Source: Calothrix sp. PCC 7507 (GTDB lineage Bacteria; Cyanobacteriota; Cyanobacteriia; Cyanobacteriales; Nostocaceae). From it: DNA of 64,000 bases. This document shows, piece by piece, positions 7,638-17,500 of this stretch (position 1 is its first letter; every line of letters begins with the position of its first letter). Location: contig NC_019682.1 of NCBI RefSeq assembly GCF_000316575.1, positions 1,920,001-1,984,000 on the forward strand. The letters run 5' to 3'. The notes under the pieces are model-generated. The model worked only from the letters and a program-made list of their open reading frames with translations, was not told where the DNA came from and ran no database searches. Both the position numbers and the translations under genes were made by a program.

Positions 7638-10600
7638 GTGATGGGGGCTACTTTTTCATGTTGTCAAAAATTAGTGCCCAATCTCGATACTTTTTGTATG
7701 GAAAATTTTTTGCTACCCAGTGATGCTATCTCTTCACCAAGCTTACCTAAACTAGAAATTAACTGTTCGCCACACTTAGTAACCTGGCTGCAAGAGCAGT
7801 TTGTTAGTCTCGCCTTCACTACCTATCAAACTAACCGCTTGTTTTTTATTGGTTGCAATGAGCAAGGGCGAGTAGCTGCTCATGAGCGATTGTTTGACAA
7901 ACCAATGGGCATGTATGCATCAAACAACAGTATACATGTTAGCACACGTTATCAAATTTGGCGTTTTGAGAATTTGCTGGCAGCAGGGGAGAGTTATCAG
8001 CAAAGTGACTGCCTCTACATTCCCCGTACCGCCTACACCACTGGCGATCTGAATGTTCATGATGTGGTACTAGATGACGCAGAAAATCTCATATTTGTCA
8101 ATACAGATTTTAGCTGCCTCGCTACTATCAGCAACGACTATAGTTTTGTACCCTTGTGGCAACCGCCGTTTATTTCCAAATTAGCCGCCGAAGACCGTTG
8201 TCACCTCAACGGGTTAGCAATGCGTGATGGTAAACCAAGATACGTCACAGCTTGTAGTAGCACTGACACCGCCGCAGGTTGGCGGAATCACCGAGTTAAA
8301 GGTGGGGTTGTGATTGATGTGCAAAGCAACGACATCATCGCCACAGGCTTATCAATGCCCCATTCGCCGCGTTGGTATAACGGTAAGCTGTGGCTACTCA
8401 ATTCAGGTACGGGGGAATTTGGCTATATCGAGTCTGGGAAATTTGTTCCTCTTACCTTTTGTCCTGGGTTTGGGCGGGGGCTGGCATTTTGGGGCAAATA
8501 TGCAGTGGTGGGTTTATCGAAACTGCGATCGCGTCCTTTTAGCGGGTTAGCCTTAGAAACGAGGCTGGCAAATGAGGGCAAGTTCCCCCAGTGCGGACTA
8601 ATGATCATTGACATCACCAACGGTGAAATTGTGCATTGGCTGCAATTATCCGGTGTAGTGGAAGAACTATTTGATGTGGTGGTGTTACCGGGTGTGCGTC
8701 AGCCCCAGGCGTTGGGCTTCCAGTCAGAAGAGATTGAACGCTTAGTGACTTTTCCTGGCTCAGGCGGTATTGTGACTACCAAACCGACGGCGAAACGCCC
8801 CAGTGTTGGCGACATGGCTCCCGTCGCTGGATTGCCCAGGCAACTTTGGGAAGGCACTCAGGACTCAGGACTCAGCAACGCCAGTCGCCTCAACGGGGGG
8901 AACCCCCGCACAGCGCTGGCTCCTCAGCACTCAGCACTCAAATATCAGCGAGTCTATCACCTCAATCCCAGCAGTTTAGCTGATTACGAGGCTTTCACCT
9001 TTCCTAGTTTGCGACAACGCTGGCAAACTCAGCCCCAAAGAGGCGAATTGCTGGGCACATCAGCAACAGTGGCGGGGGAAATGGTGGCGTTTGCTGTTGC
9101 TGAAATGCTACCTGAGCAAACCGCAGAATTAATATCGCTATTTGTGACACCGGAATATCAGCAACAGGGCATTGCTACCAAACTGTTGCAGTATTTAGAA
9201 ACAGCTTTGGTTGCAGAAGGTTGTTCTCAAATTAGGGTAGTTTACCAGCCGAAAGAGTCGAGCGCGATGGCCTTGACACCACTTTTACAACGCTTGGGCT
9301 GGCAAAAGCTGATCGCTGGGACAGATGGCTTAGAGCGATCGCTCAAATTGCTCACGGTGTCACCGCCAGTAGATGGCAATGAAAGCGCCCGTTCCCAATT
9401 TGAACAGGGGAAACAGTTGGCGCAGCAGGGCGAACTCAAAGCAGCAGTAGCTAGCTTTACGAAAGCAATTCGTCTACAACCAGACTATATAGCTGCTTAC
9501 AACCAGTTGGGTAATGCCTTGCAGGGATTGGGGCAGATAGAGGGGGCGATCGCAGCCTATCAAAAACTGCTGACAATAAACCCCAACGTTGCCCAAGCAC
9601 ACTGTAATCTGGGGTCAATTTGGCAGATGCAGGGGAAGACACAGGAGGCGATCGCCGCTTACCAACGAGCTATTCAACTCCAGCCTAATTTTGCCGTAGC
9701 ATACCTGAACTTAGGAAGATTGTACGCTAATCAACAATCCTGGCTAGAGGCGAAACAGTGTTTGCAACAAGCAGTGCGGTTACAACCAGAATCAGTTGCC
9801 GCTTATTATAACCTGGGTAATGTTTTGGGACAGATAGGACAGATCGAAAAAGCGATCGCCTGTCTGCATCATGCCCTAAAACACCAGCCCGATTTTGTGG
9901 ACACTTGGCATAGTTTGGGCTGTCTGTGGATGGCGCAGGGCGACATGGACAAAGCGCAGACTTGTTTTCAACAGGTTGTCACTCTGCAACCAGATTATCC
10001 CCAAGTGCATGGCAACTTAGGCTATGTGTTGCAAGTGCAAGGACAATTAACAGCAGCTTTAGAAAACTACAATCATGCCCTGGAACTCAACCCCGATGCC
10101 ACCAATATCTTCTACCAGCGCGAACATCTGCGGTTGAGCTTGTGCGACTGGGAAGACTACGACCAACGGCTGCAAACCTTGCAACAGCGACTTCAGACGC
10201 ATCTGCAAGATGACAATGCCCACCCCTTGCTACCCCTGATAATTCATAGTTTCCCAGTGCCAATGGATTTCCACAAGGCTATTGCCCGACACTGGGCGCG
10301 TCGTGTGGCCAAATCCATCCAGCCATACAAACATCTCTGCGCCTTTACCCCACCGCCAGCACCAGCCCCTAAACTGCGCTTAGGCTATATCTCAGCAGAC
10401 TTTCGCCAACACGCTGTCGGCACACTAATTCACCAAATATTTGCATATCACGATCGCTCTGCCTTTGAAATCTATGCCTATAGTTTGGTGGATGCCAGTG
10501 ATGAATTTACGGAGAAAATTCAGGCGGGGTGTGATCAATTTGTCGATTTGTCGCGGTTGTCAACCCCAGCCGCCGCCGCACGCATTCATCGCGATGGTAT

Positions 10601-11450
10601 CCATATATTGATTGATTTGGCTGGCTACACCACCTTTAGCCGTCCCGAAATTCTGGCATTGCAGCCAGCACCAATTCAGATCCAGTATCTCGGTTATCCC
10701 GGCACAATGGGAGCAGAATTTATCCAATATATTCTCGCAGATTCTTGGTTAATTCCTGCCGAGCTAGCGCCTCATTACAGCGAAAAATTGCTCGAACTAC
10801 CCCACGCCTTCGTCGCCTCATCCATCACCATTACTGACCAACCCCTCACCCGTGCAGACTTTGGTTTACCCACCGATGCCTTTGTTTTCTGCTGCTTTAA
10901 CCGCAGCGACAAATTTGACCCGGAAGTCTTTGCCAGTTGGATGCGGATTTTACAGCAAGTACCAAATTCAGTTTTGTGGCTGATTGAAACCACCCCAGAT
11001 GTCAGCTACACCCTGCGCGACATGGCCCAACAACAAGGCATTGCCCCAACACGTTTGGTATTCACTCCCCGTTTACCCCTAGCAGAATACCTAGCGGCGT
11101 ATCGCTTGGCAGATTTATTCCTAGACACCTTTGTTTACAACGCTGGTGCTACAGGAATTCATGCGCTCTTTGCAGGACTTCCCTTAATCACCCGCCCTGG
11201 TAAAGCCTTTGTTGCTCGAATGGGAGCCAGCATTTGTGCGGCGGCGGGTTTAGATTTGCTCATTTGCGACAGCAGTGCCGCCTATGAACAAAAGGCGGTG
11301 CATCTAGCCACCCACCCCGACGAATTAGCCAAAATTCGCCTGATTTTGCGATTACACCACGACGACTTGCCCCTGTTTCAACCCCAGCAGTGGATTACTC
11401 ATCTAGAAACTGCCCTGTGGCAAATCTGGGGTAAGACACAAAAGCAGTAA
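7638..11450 (+). CDS. Four-domain fusion: DUF4915 (TIGR03032) - GNAT - 7 TPR - O-GlcNAc-transferase-type glycosyltransferase
   Basis: Residues 1-375 match the DUF4915/TIGR03032 family (HVSTRYQIWRFEN, LNGLAMRDGKPRYVTA, MPHSPRWYNGKLWLLNSGTG), probably a beta-propeller of unknown role. Residues about 440-578 are a GNAT N-acetyltransferase fold with the acyl-CoA loop VTPEYQQQGIATKLL. Residues about 584-830 hold seven TPRs. Residues about 910-1265 are a Glyco_transf_41/SPINDLY catalytic region. It contains the family His (DFRQHAVGTLIHQ) and the UDP-site Lys (FNRSDKFDPEVF ... VPNSVLWL), so it should be active in moving GlcNAc or a related sugar to Ser/Thr in the cytoplasm. The linker at residues 406-434 is made of dispersed-repeat DNA, suggesting a recent fusion. 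The start is uncertain: GTG at 7638 or ATG at 7698 (MENFLLPSD). It is followed at about 100 bp by the giant repeat protein, a plausible substrate. Confidence 0.88.
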   Translation: MMGATFSCCQKLVPNLDTFCMENFLLPSDAISSPSLPKLEINCSPHLVTWLQEQFVSLAFTTYQTNRLFFIGCNEQGRVAAHERLFDKPMGMYASNNSIHVSTRYQIWRFENLLAAGESYQQSDCLYIPRTAYTTGDLNVHDVVLDDAENLIFVNTDFSCLATISNDYSFVPLWQPPFISKLAAEDRCHLNGLAMRDGKPRYVTACSSTDTAAGWRNHRVKGGVVIDVQSNDIIATGLSMPHSPRWYNGKLWLLNSGTGEFGYIESGKFVPLTFCPGFGRGLAFWGKYAVVGLSKLRSRPFSGLALETRLANEGKFPQCGLMIIDITNGEIVHWLQLSGVVEELFDVVVLPGVRQPQALGFQSEEIERLVTFPGSGGIVTTKPTAKRPSVGDMAPVAGLPRQLWEGTQDSGLSNASRLNGGNPRTALAPQHSALKYQRVYHLNPSSLADYEAFTFPSLRQRWQTQPQRGELLGTSATVAGEMVAFAVAEMLPEQTAELISLFVTPEYQQQGIATKLLQYLETALVAEGCSQIRVVYQPKESSAMALTPLLQRLGWQKLIAGTDGLERSLKLLTVSPPVDGNESARSQFEQGKQLAQQGELKAAVASFTKAIRLQPDYIAAYNQLGNALQGLGQIEGAIAAYQKLLTINPNVAQAHCNLGSIWQMQGKTQEAIAAYQRAIQLQPNFAVAYLNLGRLYANQQSWLEAKQCLQQAVRLQPESVAAYYNLGNVLGQIGQIEKAIACLHHALKHQPDFVDTWHSLGCLWMAQGDMDKAQTCFQQVVTLQPDYPQVHGNLGYVLQVQGQLTAALENYNHALELNPDATNIFYQREHLRLSLCDWEDYDQRLQTLQQRLQTHLQDDNAHPLLPLIIHSFPVPMDFHKAIARHWARRVAKSIQPYKHLCAFTPPPAPAPKLRLGYISADFRQHAVGTLIHQIFAYHDRSAFEIYAYSLVDASDEFTEKIQAGCDQFVDLSRLSTPAAAARIHRDGIHILIDLAGYTTFSRPEILALQPAPIQIQYLGYPGTMGAEFIQYILADSWLIPAELAPHYSEKLLELPHAFVASSITITDQPLTRADFGLPTDAFVFCCFNRSDKFDPEVFASWMRILQQVPNSVLWLIETTPDVSYTLRDMAQQQGIAPTRLVFTPRLPLAEYLAAYRLADLFLDTFVYNAGATGIHALFAGLPLITRPGKAFVARMGASICAAAGLDLLICDSSAAYEQKAVHLATHPDELAKIRLILRLHHDDLPLFQPQQWITHLETALWQIWGKTQKQ
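8854..8940 (+). repeat. Dispersed-repeat DNA inside the coding frame (fusion linker)
   Basis: The segment contains GCACTCAGGACTCAGGACTC at its start and CTCAGCACTCAGCACTCA at its end, the same units seen in the spacer near 22300 and 22470. Between them lies a hairpin-forming GGGGGGAACCCCC block. It is translated in frame as a Ser/Asn/Gly-rich linker between the DUF4915 and GNAT domains. Confidence 0.8.
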
Positions 11451-11506
11451 GCATGGGAAATACCCCATCTAGGACTGATTCTGGACTTGGCGGGAGTTAA
11501 GCCGAG

Positions 11507-14500
11507 TTGCAATCCTGTCCCGTTTCATTTATGTGGAAACAAACCAAAATGACAACATTTAACGAACAAACCGGTACAGCCAACCCTTTTGATATTAATA
11601 TCATTCTCGTACCGTATAATGCCACTCCCACGTTTGCTGACATTGATAGCGATGGCGACCTAGATTTATTTATTGGGTCAAAAGACGGTCTAGTCAGGTA
11701 CTACAAAAATACAAACAATGCTAACTATCCCATCTTAGTGGAGCAAGTCGGTACAGCCTTCCTTGATGTAGGGATTGACAGTAAACCTAGCTTGGCTGAC
11801 ATTGATGGTGATGGCGACCTGGATTTAATTATTGGGGAAAAATTTGGCACGCTCAAGTACTACAAAAACATTGGTACAGCCACTAACCCCATCGTCAGCG
11901 AGCAAACTGGCAGCGACAACCCTTTTAACACTATTGATGTAGGATTTTACAGTAGCCCCACCTTTGCTGACCTTGATGGTGATGGTGACCTAGATTTAGT
12001 CATCGGGGGAGATAGCGGTACACTCAAATACTACAAAAACATCGGCAATAATCTAAATCCAGTTTATAGCGAACAAATCGGTATAAATAATCCCCTCAAT
12101 GGCGTTAATGTAGGACTTTTCAGCACCCCCACTTTTGGTGATATTGATGGCGATGGCGATCTTGATCTGTTGGTAGGAAAATTTAATGGCACATTCAGTT
12201 TCTACCGCAACGTCGGTAATTTGATTACCCCCATCTTCAGCGAGCAAACCGGCACAGCTAACCCTTTAAATGGCATTGATGTGGGGACTACCTCCGCCCC
12301 TAGCTTTGCTGATATAGATGGCGATCGCGACCTGGATATCATTGTCGGGACAGCTTTCGGCACAGTACGGTATTTCCAGAATAATACGCCTTCGGTCAGC
12401 TTTACCTTAGCACCTCCTAGTAACAACCCCTTGAACGGCGTTGTCTTAGCAACTGACACTACCCCGATTTTAGTTGATTTAGATAGTGACGGTGACTTAG
12501 ATATAGTCTCTGGCTCATCTAACGGTACACTGGCATACTTTAAAAATACAGGCAATGCCATTAACCCCAGTTACGCCCTGCAAGACATTGCAAACAATCC
12601 TTTCCGTTTCATTGATGTGGGAAATAACAGCACCCCAGCTTTAGTTGACTTAGATGGTGATGGCGACCTGGATTTAGTCATTGGGGAAGCTTACGGTGCT
12701 GTAAGATACTACAGAAATACAGGCAATATCACTAACCCCCTATACCAGGAGCAAACCGGCACCAATAACCCCTTTAATACCATTAACCTTTTATATCTCA
12801 GTAGCCCCACCTTTGCTGATATTGACGCTGATGGCGACCAGGATGTGCTGTTTGGCAACCGTGACGGTATATTGAGGTACTACAAGAACACAGGTAATGC
12901 TCTTAACCCAGTTTATGCTTTAGCAACTGGTATTAATAACCCATTTCTCGGATTGAACACGGGTAATAGTGAAAGCAAACCGACATTTACTGATGTTGAT
13001 GGTGATGGCGACCTGGATTTAGTCCTTGGTGAAAAATTTGGTGAGATCAAATACTTTGAGAACACAGGTAGTGCTACTAACCCCAAATATCAACAGGTGA
13101 CTAGCAACAATCACCCCTTTAATGCTGTTGATGTGGGAGATAGCAGTAGCCCCACCTTGGGCGATATTAATGGTGACGGTGAACTTGATCTAATAGTAGG
13201 AGCAGCTGACGGCACGTTTAAGTATTACCAGAAAAATACACCATCAACACAATTCAACTTTATCCAAGCTACAGCTACTGATAACCCCTTTGGGTCTATT
13301 GGTACTAATTCTAGCTGGACTTCTCCTGCCATAGGTGATATTGACGCTGATGGCGACCTTGATGTTTTCCTGGGATTGGATAGACGATACTTCAAGAACC
13401 TGGGTAATGCTAATAACCCAGTTTATGATGAACAAACCAGTACTAGTAACCCCTTCAGTAGTATTTCACCATCACCAACCGGGAACGCCTTTGTTGATAT
13501 TGACGGTGATAAGGATTTAGATTTTGTGACTGGTGCAATAGACGGGCTGGTGAGGTTATTCGAGAATACGGGTAATCCCCGTAATCCAGTTTACCTGGAA
13601 CAAACCGGTACGAACAATCCCTTCAATGGCATTGATGTAGGGGATACCTCTGCTCCCGCCTTTGCTGACTTGGATAGCGATGGCGATCAGGATCTTGTTT
13701 TGGGCAGCTATAGTCTTGGTCGAGTTTTGTACTACAAAAATGTAGGTAGTGCCATTAACCCCCAATATCTAGAGCAAACCGGCAGCAATAACCCCTTCAA
13801 TCAGTTTTCCATCCCAGGTGCTGATCTAGTCCCAACCTTCACCGATCTGGATCAGGATGGCGACCAGGATTTAGTTGTCGGCGTAACAACATTTAATAAT
13901 ACCAACAAACTTTTCTATTACGAAAACACAGGTAATGCTATCAATCCTGTCTACATCGAACGCACTGGTACTAGTAACCCACTCAATCTCATTGGTGGTT
14001 CTTTTACAGGCACAAAACCCGACTTTGCTGATTTAGATGGTGATGGTGATGAGGATCTCATCCTTGGCTTAAGGGACTTTGACACACCTAAGTACTATTA
14101 CTACAATCGCTTCCCCACAGCTGCTAATGAAGCTGTTAGCACCAATCAAAGCACTATTGTTGTGGGCAACGTCCTGAGTAACGATCGCGATCTTGATAAA
14201 GATACCCTCACCGTCAGCCAAGTCAAATACAATAACACCACCATTCCCCTAGAGCAACTTACCACCTTGGGAACGGGGCAAATAATTGTCAATCCCACTG
14301 GTACGTTTAACTTTGACCCGAACGGGGGCTATAACTATTTAGCCGCAGGAGTTATTCTCCAAGAGAATTTTACTTACACCATCAGCGATGGCAATGGTGG
14401 GACAGCAACAGCGATCGCAACTATTGCCATCACTGGGGTAAATGATGCCGCCAGCATCAGTGGAACTACCACTGGTTTTGCCATTGAAGATGCTGCACCG

Positions 14501-17500
14501 ACTAACTTGACGTTTACGGGTACGCTGACTGTCAATGATGTTGATACCGGGGAAAACAAATTTAACACCACCGTCACCAGTGCCAACGGCAACCTGGGGA
14601 ATATCAGCATTACCCCAACTGGAACCTGGACTTATAGTGTCGCTAATAGTGCGGTGCAATCTTTGGCAGCTGGAGTTATTAAAAACGAAACCTTTACTGT
14701 CACATCTTTTGATGGCACTGCTAGTCAAAACATTACCGTCAGCTTGATTGGGTTAAATGATTTAGCTACCATCAGTGGCACAAACACGGGTAGCGTCACT
14801 GGCAATGCTAGTTTAACTAATTTGACCACTTCTGGTGTGCTCACAGTCAGTGATATTGATACCGGGGATGACAAGTTAAGTACCACTGTCACCAGTGCCA
14901 ACGGCAACGTCGGCAGCCTCACCATCTCTCAACCCGGAACATGGACATATAATGTTGCGAATACTGCGGTACAGTTTTTACGGGCGGGAGAAACTAAAAC
15001 TGATACCTTTACTGTCAGATCCTTTGATGGTACTGCTATTCAAACCGTCTTGATTACTATTAATGGTGTCAGCGACTTAGCCACAATTAGCGGTACTGCT
15101 ACTGGTGCAGTCACCGAAGATGCTACTTCACCTAATTTGACAACTATTGGGACACTGACAGTCAACGATCCTGATACTGGAGACAATAAGTTTAACACCA
15201 CTGTCACCGGTGCCAATGGCAATCTCGGCAGTCTTGCCATCACTGAAGCAGGAAACTGGACTTACAATGTCGCCAATAGTTTAGTGCAATCCCTTGGTGT
15301 GGGTCAAACTAAAACGGAAACTTTTACTGTTAACTCCTTTGATGGTTCTGCAACTCAGAACATTACCATCACAGTTAATGGTGTCAACGATGTAGCTAGT
15401 GTCAGTGGCACGGCAATTGGTGCAGTCACAGAAGATGCCGCTTCGCCTAATCTGACAGCAACTGGCATCCTTACTGTCAGCGATGTGGATACTGGAGACA
15501 ACAAATTTAACACCACTGTCACCAGTGCTAACGGCAACCTCGGCAGTCTCACCATCACTGAAGCTGGAGTCTGGACTTATGATGTCGCCAATAGTGCCGT
15601 CCAGTCCCTTGGTGTAGGGCAAACTAAAACGGAAACCTTCACCGTCAACTCCTTTGATGGTTCTGCTAGTCAGAACATTACCATCACAGTTAATGGTGTC
15701 AACGATGCTGCCACAATTAGCGGTACTGCTACTGGTGCCGTCACTGAAGATGCTAGCTCACCCAACCTGACAACAACCGGCACACTAACCGTCAACGATG
15801 TTGATACTGGGGACAACAAGTTTAACACTACAGTCACCAGTGCCAATGGCAACCTCGGCAGTCTCAACATCACCCAAGCTGGAGCCTGGACTTACAGCGT
15901 CGCCAACAGTGCGGTGCAGTCGTTGGGTGCGGGGCAAACCAAAACGGAAACCTTCACCGTCAACTCCTTTGATGGCACTGCTAGCCAGAACATCACCGTT
16001 ACGGTTAATGGTGTTAATGATGCCGCTAACATCAGTGGCACAACCAGCGGTTTTGTCGTTGAAGATACTGCACCTATTACCTTAACTACCACTGGTACAC
16101 TCACCGTCAGCGATGTTGATACTGGGGAAAACAGGTTTAACACCAATGTTATCAGTGCTAACGGCAACTTTGGCAGTCTCAGCATCACCCAAGCTGGAGT
16201 CTGGACTTATAGTGTTGCTAATAGTGCCGTCCAGTTCCTCGAGCTTGGGCAAGCCAAAACCGAAACCTTCACCGTCACTTCCTTAGACGGTACTGCTAGT
16301 CAGAACATTACCATCAATATTGTTGGGGTGAATGATAACTCCACCATTAGTGGCACAGTCACTGGTGGAGTTACCGAAGATACTACCTCACCGAACCTGA
16401 CAACAACTGGCATACTAACTATTAATAATGTCAATCCTGGGAATAATCAGTTCAACACCACCGTTACCAGTGGTAGCGGCAACCTCGGTAGTCTCAGCAT
16501 TACTCAAGCGGGAGTCTGGACTTATAGCGTTGCTAATAGTGCCGTCCAGTCCTTGGGTGCTGGACAAACCAAAACTGAAACCTTCAACGTCAGTTCTTTA
16601 GACGGCACTGCGAGTCAGAATATCACCATTACGATTAACGGTGTCAACGATGCAGCTAGCATCGGTGGCACAGTCACCAGTTTTGTGGTTGAGGATGCTG
16701 CACCTGTTAACTTAACTACCACTGGCACACTCACTGTTAGCGATGTTGATACTGGGGAAAGCAAGTTTAACACCACTGTTACTAGTGCCAATGGCAACCT
16801 AGGCAGTCTTAACATTACGGAAGCGGGAGTCTGGACTTATAGCGTCGCCAACAGTGCGGTGCAGTCTCTTGGTGTGGGGCAAACCAAAGCCGAAACCTTC
16901 ACTGTCCAATCCTTCGATGGTACTTCTCAGAATATCACCCTCAACATTGTGGGGTTGAACGATTCGTCTACCATTAGCGGCACAGTAACAGGTGCAGTCA
17001 CAGAAGATGCCACCTCACCCAACCTGACAGCTACTGGTACATTAACCGTCAGCGATGTTGATGCTGGCGACAACAAGTTTAATACCACCGTCACCAGTGC
17101 CAACGGCAACTTAGGCAGTCTCGGCATCACTCAAGCGGGAGTGTGGACTTATAGTGTCGCCAACAGTGCAGTGCAGTCCCTTGGTGTGGGGCAAACTAAA
17201 ACTGAAACCTTCACCGTCAACTCCTTTGATGGTTCTGCTAGTCAGAACATTACCATCACAGTTAATGGTGTCAACGATGCTGCCACAATTAGCGGTACTG
17301 CTACTGGTGCCGTCACCGAAGATACTGCCTCACCCAATTTGACAACCACTGGGACACTAACCGTCAACGATGTTGATACTGGGGACAACAAGTTTAACAC
17401 TACAGTCACCAGTGCCAATGGCAACCTCGGCAGTCTTAGCATCACCCAAGCTGGAGCCTGGACTTATACTGTTGCCAACAGTGCGGTGCAGTCGTTGGGT

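Noticed and set aside
14339-17445. Series of minus-strand open frames beneath the VCBS repeats
   Set aside because: They recur with the 315-bp period and have no family features. They are shadows of the adhesin gene.
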